In this document: positions 11,246 through 23,472 of the stretch, piece after piece
Layout of the letters: every line of letters begins with the position of its first letter
Numbering within the stretch: position 1 is the first letter of the stretch
Source of the DNA: Mytilus edulis
Lineage: Eukaryota; Mollusca; Bivalvia; Mytilida; Mytilidae
Direction of reading: 5' to 3'
Length of the DNA stretch: 64,000 bases
Assembly: GCF_963676685.1 (NCBI RefSeq)
Contig: NC_092345.1
Span: 49,373,838 to 49,437,837, forward strand
Notes under the pieces: generated by a model
Database searches by the model: none
What the model was told of the DNA's origin: nothing
What the model saw: only the letters and a program-made list of their open reading frames with translations
Program-made: the position numbers and the translations under genes

Positions 11246-14200
11246 AAGGTTACATACAATTAACTGGAAATTAAATTAAAAACACGATATCAGTTACAGG
11301 TATTTTATATATATATACATTTTAATAGGTAAATATATGTGCAGTTTATCACCAGGTAATCCAAAATGTTTTGAATTTTGGGTTCAAGAATGTCACGTTT
11401 TTTAAGAAAAACAAGTAAAATAACGAAAATAGCGAACGTCGACTAAAGTTGTAAATTTAAAGTCCATAAGCTAATAGCAAAATCAAAAGCTCTAACACAT
11501 TAAACGATTTTATAGCTAGCTAAATCTCTCACTTGTATGACAGTCGCAATCCCCCCTCCCCCCCATAATATAGACAACGATGTGTGAACAAAATAAACAG
11601 ACATAATTAGTTAAAATGCAAAAATACTTGTACAGCAGTCAACAATGTGTTATAATCTTAATCACTGTAAAACAAACAAATATGTCTTGAAATCTAATAT
11701 AAATTAAAAATTTTAAGTTTCTTAAACGATACCCGCCAATTGCAAGTGAGCCATACTGCGCTTTTATTATAGATGATATTCAATGAGTTGCTTTAAGTTG
11801 ATCTTTTGTTTTGGAGAAACTTGGTCAAATTAGCTCCTGTTTTGCTCCTGTCTTATCGCAGCTAATTAAATCCATCAAAGATGAAAAAAAAATATTTCTA
11901 ATATGTAAAATAATTGAACCTTTTTTTTTTGAACGGCTGTTAATTATCCTCTTAAATGTTTCATCTGTCAGATGTAGTCGAGAAATTGGTGTCTGAATGA
12001 TGCCTAGTTTGTTACGTAGGTAGTTTCACTAAGGAAGCAATATTAGATAACTTCGAGCCTTCAAGGCGTTGAAATTACAATATACAGATTTAACTTTTTC
12101 ATTGTGTCATGCAGGTCATTAATGAATTGTCTGCGCTTCAACAGGCGCATCACACAATTAAAGGCCATAATACAAAATCATGCTACCATAAATTCATATT
12201 TGTCATACTGTTAATTATATTCAATTAAACGATGAATAAAACTTGAAGATAATAAAGGTATCTGCATTACGCAGGTAAAAGTGAGAACATCACATGGAAG
12301 ATTAAATCTAATCACCTATATTAACGCGATGGAACATGTTATAATTGAGAAAATGAGGATAATTGTAGAGCATAATTGTAAAAGATGCATGAAAATAGAG
12401 ATGCACAACAATCATTGGAAGTTTAAAAAAGAAACGAAATATACAAAGAGGACACGTAAAACTCATGTTGAATAGTCGGTAACTGCTTCATAAAATTTAG
12501 CAGCATCCTGAGGATTCTGATTTATTAGGTGTATGGAGTTGATAAAACAAATTCCTACAAGCGCGATTAGCATAGAAGACACCGCCTTGATACTGAAAAT
12601 CATAGTTGCTTTCTTTTTATACTGAATCACAATGGAATTGATAATGATTTTCTAGTTTGAAACTGCAGTTAAGCAGTTGTGAATTTGCATAAATTATGAA
12701 CTAATTCAACAGAGAAAACTAACCACATAATTCAAAACAAGAAACAAGTTATTCTGTATTATTGATTAGTAATTGAAAAACATGAAATTTAAAACCAAAA
12801 ACAGTAAATATAAGTTGTTTCTCGGAATAAAATGTATGTCAACTCCGACAATCATTGTCATATCTATGAATCAACTGTTTACAAAACTTTGATAAGTTCA
12901 AAATAATAAGGGTTTTCGATCACTATAATATATAACATTAGCTGTGCATGGTTAAATCATTCGGAATGTTGGTTCTTATTGCTCTTCAACTTCGTCAATG
13001 ATGAGCATTTTGTAGGTAAAACATACATGGTGTACACAGTTATGAGCATGTTATCCTTGATGAGTTTTTTTTTCTTATATAGTAAACCTGTTCATGTTTT
13101 CTCATCGAAATATAAAGATGATGATGAACATACATATTGAAGACACAGATAAAACAAGAAACTTGCATGAAATAACACAAGACACTATAGGTTGTCGAAA
13201 TTATATTCCGAGACCAATACACGACTTTAGATGATGCAAAAGCATACATATATGGCCTTTAAACTTATGTTTTTAGACTATGTATATAGTTTTTTTATGT
13301 ACCCTTTTCAAAACACTGGATTCGAGTACAGCTCAGTAACTTAGTTTAACTATTGGCTTATCTAGTGCATTGATATTTAAGTTTTCTCATTTGATAATTG
13401 AAACCATTACCCTAAATAAGCTATTATAAATTATAAATGTGGAGACAAACAGGTGACTTATAATTAGAAGAACAAAATACTTTTAATTTTATGGATTCGT
13501 AATAGAGGTATCAGATATATTTATCGAGTTCACAAAATACTGTAAAGTTCTCCGACAATGAATGTCACATATCAAAATATTTATTGACTTCCAGTTGTTG
13601 TCTCTCTGAGTTTAACATTGACAAAACACTAATAGGGCCTTTTAAAACTGAATCAGATTTTTTTTTCGCAAAGCTTTAGTGTGTTTATAGTTTCCGTAAC
13701 CTTAACATTTGACTACTTAATAATCAAAAACATATTTAGAGTGGTATTCTCCATTAGATTGCTGACGATTGGTATGTCTGCCGCGGAAGTTGGAAGCCGG
13801 AAAAAATAAGCACGCTTAGCAACAGATGAAAATGAATAGTCAAACAAGAAAAGAAAAAAAAACTCGAAGTACTGCACAGGAATCTATACTTCAAGCTCAT
13901 CATATACTATTTGTGAAGTTGATGCGGATTATCTATCAACAATGTTTTGGTATCTTCCAATGAACATTTTAAGAAAAAAGATGAAGTTGGAGGTTTAGCT
14001 AGCGATAAAACCAGATTTAAAACAACTCATCAAAGATACCAGGATTGAAATTTTGTATATGCTCTAGACGTTCGTTTTTTTGTTTACAAAAGATGCACCA
14101 TTGACGTTCAAATAAAAAAAGTGAAAAGGCCAAATGAAGTGCGAAGTTGAAAAGCGTTAAGGAACAAAATCTTATAAGTTTTGTCAAATACAGCTAATTT

Positions 14201-15235
14201 AATATATTCCTTAGGTAGAAAAGTTTTTCAAAAGTTTTTAACCCACATTTTTGGTTCAAAAAATCTTGTAAAGGGAGGAATATTAAATATTTTTTTCTCA
14301 CTTTGGTCACCTTTCATTGACAACCTCTTTTGAATTCTCATTGGGTTCAATTTTTTTCTAATTTTTATTTTTTTTTAACTTTAAATGGATTTTTTTATTA
14401 ATATAGGTCCGGTTTGTTTTGTCATATAGGCCTTCAACTGTTTCTGCTTTTTTGCTTCCTTGCTTTATGCTTTTAAGACAGCGCTTCGGACGTATACAAT
14501 TGATATGTTGTTTTCATTTTTCATTTTTCTTATTTAAGGAACATGTAAATCGTAAAGTAAGACAGTAGACTTGACACATATCGATATTCTAGATATGGAA
14601 TAATGGGTGGAATTCGAAGGGACAAACAAATAAGAGTTAAGCAAGTGCATTGTAATACTACCGTTAAAGTAAAATCACAAAAATACTGAACTCAGAGGAA
14701 AATCAATTCGGAAAGTCCATAATAAAAGGTATTATACAATTATTGATTTTCTCTCCAATTAGTCTTTGTTAAATTTGCAGTTTCAATAAATTGTCTAGAA
14801 TTCATCCTTGTTTCAAATAAGAAATACTTAGCACTTGTAAAGTTTCCTCCTGCCCAGTACAATAGACATGATTTCACATGATAATCATTGCATATGCGTA
14901 AATAGCCATCCCTGAAAGTTAACCAATAAAATGTTCACCTCTCTTGTGGACAAGCTTTAGTAACAATGTTACATAAAATTTCCAAAATATTCTATAGCAG
15001 CACCAAATAAAAACTAATGATGCTTTGAAACATCCTAGATGTATGTTTATGACCCAGATTTTTGTTTACTGCAATGAAATGTAGGATTGGTTTCCTACAA
15101 CTGTCAAATCCAAGGGAGTAATTTTTGTTCTATTCTTTTTCGTATGTATCCGGGTGTGATGGAATACTATTTGGTATATAAGTTTATATAAGATTTTTTT
15201 TTGTAAAATATTTCAAAATGAACAAATAATCATAT
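11246..15235. other. Intergenic, mostly unrecognised
   Basis: No gene was found here. A repeat related to the tails at 38,380, 45,520 and 49,740 lies at 11,495-11,640 and contains a C-rich tract. A degraded copy of the 'ataccaggatt...' repeat occurs at 13,985-14,175. AT-rich microsatellite-like tracts occur around 14,280-14,400. The remainder shows no structure I can name. Confidence 0.5.
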
Positions 15236-15900
15236 ACGCGGTTGGAAATAAAAAGAGGAGCAAAGATACCAGAAGGACATTCAAACTCATAGATCGAAAA
15301 TAAACTGAAATCTCAATGGTTAAAAAAAAAATGACTCCGTAGAAAAACAAAGATACACAAAACACAACAAAGAAAAATAAAGACTAATAAACACAAACCC
15401 ATCCTAGAAATAAGGGTAATCGCAGATCCTCCGAAAGGGTAAGCAGATACTGCTCCGCATGTGGCACCCGTCATGTTAAATAAAAAACCCTGTAAATAGT
15501 CTAATTCGGTAGGTCACATTCATGAAAAGGGAAAGACATTGTAGTTACGACTTTATGAACATAGCCGATATCGTCTGTGAAACAGATATTCTATAACAAT
15601 CAACCAACACGTGATGGCGTCCATAAAATTTCAAAGGTTAGATTTCGACTTCATCATTTGGAACTCTTTGTTCAATAGATTTCTTGTGAGCAGCGACCCT
15701 CTATCAAGGAAATCATGATAGGAAGTACAAGCCTGTGAATATCGTATCAATTGGGATATATATACTCCGTAGGCAAGAGCAGCTAGGATGTTGCTACATA
15801 GAAATGGGAAATTCACAATTGGGAAGCTGAAACCATCTCTTTTTTGTTGTAAAGTTTTATTTTCAACCTCCACTAATTGTCAATTTAAAAGTCAACAAAA
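15236..15900 (-). pseudogene. LINE reverse-transcriptase C-terminal fragment and 3' tail
   Basis: Read on minus from 15,873, the frame contains the segments GVYISQLIRYSQAC and FLDRGSLLTRNLL, which resemble the C-terminal reverse-transcriptase region of non-LTR elements common in marine invertebrates. A frame change near 15,630 leads into a KFYGRHHVLVD segment and then stops. The 3' tail ends near 15,252 with the 'gataccagaaggacattcaa' motif. It lies downstream of CRP-2 in the same orientation. It is truncated at the 5' side and not functional. Confidence 0.75.
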
Positions 15901-16102
15901 ACTAAGAGAATACCAGTATGGAATGAAATAATACTAATGAATTAACAGGGAAAGTAATACTGTTTCAATATTTTGAGTTATAAGTTAGTCCTGTGCAATA
16001 AAGGGTTCTGTATCTTCACAATTAAAATGCAGTAATTATCACACGAAACAGATAGTGTTAAAACAAGTTTTTATTATATGAAAGCATCCCGTTTCTATCT
16101 GC

Positions 16103-17483
16103 TTAGTAGGTATTGTGAATAAGCTTGTCTTCTAGCTCAACTGTAAGATATGTAAAAAATTCATATTTAGATTTACATCTGCATAGTATTGTCGTGGAGT
16201 GTTTAGTTCTTATTAATACAAAGCATTCAAAAATGTGTAATTTTATTTCACAATATATAATTTATGTAATTTTTTCAACAATATAGATTTACACTTTTTT
16301 AATTTTCTCTTTTTTCTTTCTTTATTATACTTCTATTCTTACAACCATGGCGACTTTTACTTTCGTCTTGTTTTGCATACCGAGCATCGTGCTCTATTTA
16401 AATAATTTTATTTTTGAGTTCTATTGATTTCATCTTTTTGAATGTTCCATTTTTTTTATTTTGGATTTTGTTAAATTTGAATTGAGTGTAATTTTTTATA
16501 CTAACACTAAGACACATATGCTCAATTTATATCATGTTTTTTTTAAAACTAAGTTTGATAGTTCTGTATTCCGTTAAAATCTTACTTTTTTGTTGAACAA
16601 TTTTTTAAACAATCAGAAAAATTTAAAGAAAACTTAAAAGTCGTAATCCTGTCTTTCCTCGTCAACCACATAATTTATATATTTTAACTACAAAAATGAA
16701 CTAAAATAAACAGTCTTCATTCTAACATATTGAAAAACTCAACAACTGGATTACTATAGATATTGTAATATTGGTTGTTACATACCTAATTTGACTTCAT
16801 TCTCGGTTGAGCGTTTACGTGCATAACATACCCTCTGCCATCTACAGCATCCTCTTCAATTACTACAATACCTAACACACCTCCAATAACAAGAGTCCAC
16901 GGAATCAGGGACAACTAAAAAATAAATTAGTTTACTGAATAATAATAACGCACTGTACATGTCTTTCCCGTGTAAAATAATATTGATTTTTCAAATTTCA
17001 CATTGGCACGACAAAATTTGAAAGATATTCACCCTTTTAAATGGAATTATTAAATGCATGGATATTGTTCAATGAAAGTTTGTTTTCATGAAATTATTGA
17101 AAATTAACACGAGGTTGTTGTCTCTTTGACACATTCCCCATTTCCATTCTCAATTTTATATCTGATTTCCTTTCTAGGTTTTCACTCTTCGTCCTTTTGG
17201 TAATATCTGCTTTTCAACGTATGCTTACCATTTTGTGTTTTCAAAAATCTTGTCTAGGATCATCGGTTAAGGGCCATTAATTATCAAAAGTCCCATACTG
17301 TGTAGTACATTTGGTTAAATGAATAAAAATAAATGTGTTGAAAAATCACCGGTTAGATGGAATCTTAAACAACATACAACGAAAAACAGTCACCATCGCA
17401 AAATCTCAGAAAAAATTTGTATTTAAAAAAGTACACTTACCCATGAGACCAGCAAGAAGTAGTAAAATCAACAGCTTCGACAT
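16103..17483 (-). pseudogene. CRP-2: cysteine-rich peptide gene with in-frame stop
   Basis: The exons are 17,483-17,441 (signal, MSKLLILLLLAGLM), 16,914-16,786 and 16,140-16,103, all phase 1 with standard splice sites. Exon 2 keeps the family layout: a VVPDSVDS linker, cysteines in the order C-x3-C-x3-C-...-CC-x5-C, an ARKR basic site and an STENEVKL acidic tail. A TGA at 16,858-16,856 (codon 34) falls between the third cysteine and the CC pair. It would end the peptide after three cysteines. Exon 3 is longer than in the paralogues, ending LIHNTY and TAA. Splice sites and frame are otherwise intact, so inactivation looks recent, unless this is a sequencing error or an allelic null. Confidence 0.7.
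17113..17162 (+). repeat. Short retroelement tail in CRP-2 intron 1
   Basis: This is a 50-bp copy of the 'gttgttgtctctttgacaca' module, identical in layout to those at 776, 29,195 and 55,615. It sits between exons 1 and 2 of CRP-2 on the opposite strand. Confidence 0.5.
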
Positions 17484-18029
17484 ATTTAACAGCACTATAA
17501 AACTGTAAGTACAAAATCAGTAACAGTTTCACAAAAAATTAAACAGCTTTAAAAGGTAAGTTTGTAGAATAGAAAATAATTTAACTACGTATGTAACGCG
17601 TCTTTTGATTGGCTGACAGTGTTTTGTTTATCAGTTCTGAGACATAATTTTGTCATTTGATCGTGACGTCATCGGTTTTTTTTCATGATTTACTCCGGTT
17701 TAAAATGAAGTATTGAATTAAATTATTAGGAATGACTGTAACATTTTTTCTGTCTATTCGAAATAACATAAAAATTTGGTGCACCACATTTTGATGTTAT
17801 TTCTTTATAGAAAGAACAAAAATATTACAGTCAATCCTTAAATAAAAAAGATTTCATTTTTGTAATGTGAGATGTACGCATTTGTAGTAATCTCAATACT
17901 TAGTTTGTATGTATTTTTAAGTACTATTTGGTAAGTGCAATTTAGTTAATAAAATTTAAAATAAAAAAAGAAAGACAAGATGAACCACAACTAAAATAAC
18001 TATCAAAAAGCAGTACTTATAATAAAAAA

Positions 18030-18200
18030 AACCAATTACCTGCTAAACCTGTAGTTGTAATATCGCTCTATATTTTTATTTTTGTGCTCAATATATATAA
18101 TACCTAAGTATATTGATTTTAATTTCGGTAATTGAATAATAATAAAATCAAACAACATTCCTTCCTGGAATATTAATTTGATCAAGGATTACGGGAAACT
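18030..18200 (-). promoter_or_regulatory. CRP-2 promoter and 5' UTR exon
   Basis: Read on minus, an AT-rich block containing 'aaaatcaatatacttagg' and a 'tattatatatatt' TATA-like run precedes a candidate 5' UTR exon. That exon ends at 18,040 with TTTAGCAG before GTAATT. CRP-4 (TTGTGCAG before GTAAAG) and CRP-6 (ACCAGCAG before GTTAAG) share this exon end. The exon lies about 550 bp upstream of the signal exon, as in CRP-1. Confidence 0.45.
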
Positions 18201-19005
18201 GAAATGATTCTGCTATTGTTTATACATAAATACTACCATTGTGACCAACTTTCCATTTCAAATTTATTTGAAATGGCAAAATACATTCAAATTTGTCAAT
18301 GTGTATTCTCATTTGTTCAAGAATAAACTTTTTTCTAGTATTTTGTTTTGATTTGATTTTTATGTCATCTTCTTATATCAATCAAAAGTGACCAATGAAA
18401 AAAAGAAGAGAATGTAAGTTTTTAAAGATTTAAGAATAATATAAAAAAGAGAAGAGGGATAAGAGTTGCGGTCATTGTATGTTCAAAATTTTATCTCACA
18501 TTTTGTTTGTCCACATTTTTTATGCTGTTACCAAAAAGTCAATTTGAATAACTGAGATGACCGACAGCCGAAAGTATTTTTTGTTTGTTAGAAAACTTAT
18601 CATTAATTTTATCTTATTAGGGACAGGGGAAGACACCTACGCGTATCTTGCCTCTTTATACACAAGATATAACAATTCGACTTTGGACTTACTTAAACTT
18701 TGAGTTTAAGCTGCTTTTCATGTTTTTATGTCGTTCATTCTTTCTAGGATATACAGAAAGTTCTTGGTTTTTTTAATGTATGACCAGGTATCAAAACGTC
18801 TCTCTATTTATACGTATTAGTCCGACATATATAACATTTGATCCTAGTAGATAAAGTTGCTCAACTGAAGTGTATCGCTTCATCTTTATTCTTGTGTGTT
18901 GCTATTCTGCGGTTTACATGCTATAATGTAGTATTATACTATTTATTTATGTAGATCTATGTGCTGAGTGTTCTTGCGTTTGTTTGTACTGTATTCCTGT
19001 CATAT
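18201..19005. other. Intergenic, nothing recognised
   Basis: AT-rich sequence without a supported gene, repeat family or structure. Confidence 0.4.
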
Positions 19006-19009
19006 TAGC

Positions 19010-19290
19010 GGTATTTTTAACATGCAATATAAGCGGGAGGTTCGGCTAGTCAAAACAACAGGTTCAACTCACCATGATTAATTAAATGTCCTGTACTAAG
19101 TCAGGAATGGGGTAGTTGTAATCTATAGTCTGTTTCTTTGTTAAATGTGCGTTTGCTTTTGTTGTAGTTCAGTTTTTCTGTTGTTTCGTTGTTGTCCTGT
19201 TATAGTTTCCGTCCGTTTTAGATTGTGCAGATTTGTTTAATCGAATTATGACTATTGAACAGCGGTATACTTCTGTTGCCCTTATTTTTC
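19010..19290 (+). repeat. Dispersed repeat (same family as 63,335-63,605)
   Basis: It opens with a 'gcgggaggttcggct' block, continues through 'gtcctgtactaagtcagga', and closes with 'aacagcggtatacttctgtt'. The copy at 63,335 has the same three landmarks in the same order and spacing, and fragments in reverse occur at 95, 38,160, 45,385 and 49,590. It is probably the 3' part of a retroelement. Confidence 0.6.
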
Positions 19291-19404
19291 CACTAGTTAA
19301 TTTATGTAGTCGCCATATCTCGAAGATATCAATAACAGACATCACTTGAGATTAATTTAGCTGATTTTCTTCACTTTTTGACCCTTTATTATATAGCTAT
19401 CAGA

Positions 19405-19520
19405 CTTAAAAGAGGGACGAAAGATACCAGAGAGATAGTAAAACTCATAAATCGAAAATAAACATAAAAAGACAAACAGTAGTACACATGACACAACATA
19501 GAAAACTTAAGAATAAGCAA
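19405..19520 (-). mobile_element. LINE 3' end fragment
   Basis: Read on minus, this is the terminal part of the LINE tail family, from 'ttttctatgttgtgtcatgt' to 'ggtatctttcgtccctcttt'. Only about 115 bp remain. Confidence 0.6.
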
Positions 19521-20154
19521 CACGAACTTAAGATGTTTCGTTTTTCTTTCTTTTCTTTCATCAGTATATTTTATTTGTCTCTTGCTGATCGACATTTGTC
19601 AACATTTTGTCGTCGGGATCTTAACTTAGTCTTTCATACGATATCATATAATATTTGTTTTAGTTTCAGGTCAATATCAGCTAGTATGCGTTTGCCATAT
19701 TTCTAGCTAAGGGTCATGATTAAGGGAAATGGATGCTGCCTTTTGTGGCTGCTGTGACTGTGAAATAAATGGGACCATGAAAGAAATACTACTGGCAAAC
19801 AATCTGCTCGGCTTTCAGAATGTAATAATTCATAATTTTATAGCATTCATTTGATAGTTTAAAAAGGGCGTAAATACATCCCATTGAAAGGATTTAACTA
19901 GCTAATAACAGTTTATTTTCGATCTATGAATTTGAATGTCCCTCTGGTATCTTTCGCCTCTCTTTTACAAAATGAGGCTCATTACAATATATGCTTTCTT
20001 TATGCCAAGAATACTGATTGGTTTGTCTTACGCTTATGGCTCTCTGTCTCATATTTTAATCTCTAAAAATAAACACAAACAATAAATTAGTTTCAATATA
20101 TTTTTTTATTACACGAAGATTGATCTTTTGTCAACTGAGTTTGGTCTTATTCAT

Positions 20155-21919
20155 CTAGTTGTCTTTAGCTGAAAAATACAAAAGATAAAAGTTATTTTGC
20201 AGATTGAAGTTTTAAAAAAAAAATGTATACACCTTCTTAAGTATGTTTAAATGTCAATTCAAAATATTTCACCTTAACCCTACGTTTTCCTAATTGTATT
20301 TTTAAATTTGTACCGTTGATGGTCCGTGTATTCATCTTTCAAAAAATTAAAGGGAATAAAAAGATCCCAAAATTTAACGTCCAATTGTATTTTTATCCAT
20401 CTGATGATTTAAGCCTTTTTCAACTGATTTTTTATAGTTCGTTCTTATGTTGTACTGTTATACCACTGTCCCAGGTTAGGGGGTGGGTTGGGATCCCGCT
20501 AAAATGTCGAACCCCGCCACATTCTGTATGTATGTGCCTGTCCCAAGTCAGGATCCTGAAATTCAGTGGTTTTAGTTTGTTAATGTGCTACATATATGTT
20601 TTTCGTTAAAAAAAATACATAAATTAGGCGGTTAGTTTTTTCGTTTGAAATGTTTTACATTGTCATGCCGGGGTCATTTACAGCTGACTATGCGGTATGG
20701 CTTTGTTCATTGTTGAAGGCCGAACGGTGACCTATAATAGTTAATTTCTATATCATTTTGGTCTCATGTGGAGAGTTGACTCATTGGCAATCATGCCACA
20801 TATTCTTTTTTTTTTATATTTAACGGACACCATCACAAACTGTTCAACTTATAACAAATGAAGTAGTAATTTGAAAACTGTGTAAAATTAGAATTGAACT
20901 GTTTCAATGATGTAACTTCTAAGATAAAAATTCACATTGCAACCTATTTTTTATTGTTAGCGAAGTTGTCAATTTATATTTAATGAAATCTTATAATGAA
21001 AAAAACTTGTTCCTTGCCATGCCAACAACAGTTTATTTTGAAATCTAGGAGAAAACATACCAAGTTCAGTTTTATTCTCAATTGATCGTTTACCACAAGA
21101 ATAGTAAGTAGTATGCATCCCATATTTACAGCAATACGAAAATGTCACATGAAAACATATCTGTTTACAAAAATATCGATATCCTCTACACCTCCTGGAC
21201 TCTGCATTCTGAATAACTGAAAATGAATTAAACATTAAAGATTATTGAATCTTGTCCATTCAGGATGATATTAGATGTTTTCATACCGAGAAAAAACAAA
21301 CGATAAATAATTTTTTAACACAATAGCATTTTCTTTTAATATCTCTATCCTTTATCATGCTAAAAAAGATATAAATGTAAACATAGACTTTGCTTATATT
21401 TTTTTTAGCAGCCCCATTTCTTTCTTGCATCTTTAATATTATATGAGTATAACTGCGTATAAAAACATCAGATAAGTGTACTTTCTTAAAAGGAGTCTGT
21501 GTTATATTTCTCCTTTGTTTTCTGTTTATATTTGGAATACTTTGTATCTGTTCATTTTCAATTAAATGATCTGATACACTATTTCTATTTTAAACTGTCA
21601 CATTATGTCGTGAATAAGTATAACTATCGATGTTATTTTACACATTACCCTTCCGGAGCACCTGAGATCACCCCTAGTTTTTGGTGGGGTTCGTGTTGTT
21701 TGTTCTTTGGTTTTCTATGTTGTGTCGTGTGTACTATTGTTTTTCTGTTTGTCTTTTTCATTTTTAGCCATGGCGTTGTCAGTTTGTTTTAGATTTATGA
21801 GTTTGACTGTTCCTTTGGTATCTTTCGTCCCTCTTTTTTTAACATATTTAAAAAAATAATAAAATTATATACGTACCAAGAAGACCAGCAAGAAGAAGAA
21901 AAATCACAAATTTCGACAT
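20155..21919 (-). CDS. CRP-3: secreted cysteine-rich peptide precursor
   Basis: The exons are 21,919-21,877, 21,216-21,061 and 20,168-20,155, phase 1 throughout, giving 70 residues. Residues 1-14 are the signal core MSKFVIFLLLAGLL, followed by a VIQNAES linker that probably contains the signal-peptidase site. The cysteine region starts RRC and has spacing C-x6-C-x3-C-x7-CC-x10-C. The last cysteine is followed directly by GKR, so a C-terminally amidated cysteine is possible after prohormone-type cleavage. The acidic tail SIENKTEL runs into exon 3, which adds AKDN and a stop. AATAAA lies at 20,110-20,105, about 45 bp past the stop. The aromatic and basic content suits a membrane-active or binding peptide; the role is inferred. 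It is the duplicate partner of CRP-5. Repeats fill both introns, and its promoter block seems to be lost. Confidence 0.75.
20420..20815 (+). mobile_element. Retroelement 3' region
   Basis: The element carries the 'tgcctgtcccaagtcaggat' module, the 'tgttgaaggccgaacggtga' module, and ends in 'cattggcaatcatgccacat' followed by a T run. It is a typical tail of a bivalve retroelement inserted in intron 2 of CRP-3 on the opposite strand. It is absent from the duplicate copy at CRP-5, so the insertion may post-date the duplication. Confidence 0.6.
21640..21840 (+). mobile_element. LINE 3' end fragment
   Basis: A well preserved LINE tail running from 'acccttccggagcacctgag' to 'tggtatctttcgtccctctt', ending in a T run. 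It lies in intron 1 of CRP-3, only 36 bp from the signal exon, and on the opposite strand. Confidence 0.7.
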
Positions 21920-21984
21920 TGGTTTAGGAAAGTTCAACTAAAAATGCATAGAAAGGAAGTAACTTTATGTGGTATTGAGGTAAA

Positions 21985-22135
21985 TTAATGATCAAAAGTA
22001 CCAGGATTATAGTTTTAATCGCCAGACGCGCATTTCGTCTACATAAGACTTATCAGTGACGCTCAGATCAAAATAGTTATAAAGCCAAACAAATACAAAG
22101 TTGAAGAGCATTCAGGACCCAAAATTCCGAAACAA
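21985..22135 (-). repeat. Dispersed bivalve repeat
   Basis: It contains 'gccagacgcgcatttcgtct' and 'acataagacttatcagtgac'. The reverse of the same element is at 62,095-62,210 and 63,090-63,245, and there are degraded copies at 13,985 and 24,300. It sits just upstream of CRP-3 exon 1, where the 5' UTR of that gene would be expected. Confidence 0.65.
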
Positions 22136-22914
22136 TTTCACGTATAAGTACTGTATTTCTTTATTTAGATTGTAGTCTGTATAGTATAATATGTTAATTA
22201 TTTCACAGTCTTATTCGAACTTTGACATCAAACTCAGAAATGAGGTTGTTGAATAACTTTTGGTCTACTTTCAAATAATAGGACATTTGAAAATAGTTCT
22301 TCTTGATATCCTAATACTAGCAGAAAAATAGACAGTTTGTCTCAGATAAACATGCAAAATCTAAATTACTGTAAAGCAATGTTTTAAATTTGATTCCGCA
22401 TCTAAACTATGTCGCGATAGACACTAATCATCGTCAGCCTGATTAATTTTTAGATTGCAATTATTACTTTTATATATATATATATATATACCCTTAATCG
22501 AAATTATTTAGACTTAATGATCGCGCCTTGGCACGTTAGTGGGGATAGAAAACTTAAGGATGTCCTTTTTGTCTGATCTAAGAAACAATCTGCCATTATT
22601 TAAAAAAATATTATCCACTAAATTTACATTTGTGGTGATTCTGAGGACAACTCAACTTGTTTGAGATTTTATTAGAAGTTCTTATAAAACAGCAAACAAC
22701 ATTTTTAAGCTCCGGTAACAACACCCAACCTTCACAGGTCTGGGTTTAGGCAAACAGGAAACATTTAACCATAAAACCCCTAATGCGGTAAGACAAAAAA
22801 GAAAATCTTAGCATAATAGGGATAAAAATAGTTGACACGCAGATATGAATAAATAGGTTTTATTTCAGTTGTAAAATGTTTTGATAAAAATTATTCAATT
22901 TCGTACACCATTTG

Positions 22915-23165
22915 TAAAAGAGGGACGAAAGATACCAGAGGGACAGTCAAGCTCATAAATCGAAAATAAACTGACAACGCCATGGCTAAAAATGAAAAAG
23001 ACAAACAGACAAACAATAGTTTACATGACACAACATAGAAAACTAAAGAATAAGCAACACGAACCCCACTAAAAACTAGGGATGATCTCAGGTGCTCCGG
23101 AAAGGTAAGCAGATCCTTCATCACATGTTGCACCCGTCGTGTTACTTAAGTGATAACAAGATAGG
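22915..23165 (-). mobile_element. LINE 3' end fragment
   Basis: Read on minus, it starts near an 'acgacgggtgcaacatgtga' module and runs through the LINE tail to 'gtatctttcgtccctctttt'. It lies downstream of CRP-4, in the same orientation. The minus open frame over it is part of this tail and not a host gene. Confidence 0.7.
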
Positions 23166-23472
23166 ACACTGTAAATGGAAATTTTACTAAATCATTATTT
23201 ATATGGACCCAATTTTTTTTTAATCAAGTCACTAATTCTTTGAATGATGACATATTTGTTACGAATGAAGAAAATGTGTTTTTTTAATAGAACGCAATAT
23301 TTTCTTAAACAAAAGAAATTTTATTTCATGTAAGCAAACATTTTGGAGGATTAGAGCAGTATTTGTGTTTTTCCGTTTTCCATGTTGGTTTAGTAATGGC
23401 TCCATTCCGTTGTATGAAAAACAATACAAATACATTTAGCATAACTTTTTATAACTTTAAATCTGTCTGTTG

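Larger units (their letters stand above)
19790..22590. repeat. Segmental duplication, copy A (contains CRP-3)
   Basis: Blocks of this interval align in the same order with 29,935-33,800. They are 'ctgctcggctttcagaatgt' (19,806 and 29,938), 'ggatttaactagctaataac' (19,890, variant at 31,202), the exon 3 region (20,100-20,170 and 31,400-31,485), exon 2, exon 1, and a distal block (22,190-22,590 and 33,340-33,800). Copy A has its own insertions at 20,420-20,815, 21,640-21,840 and 21,985-22,135. It appears to lack the promoter block that lies at about 33,035-33,135 in copy B. Confidence 0.75.
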
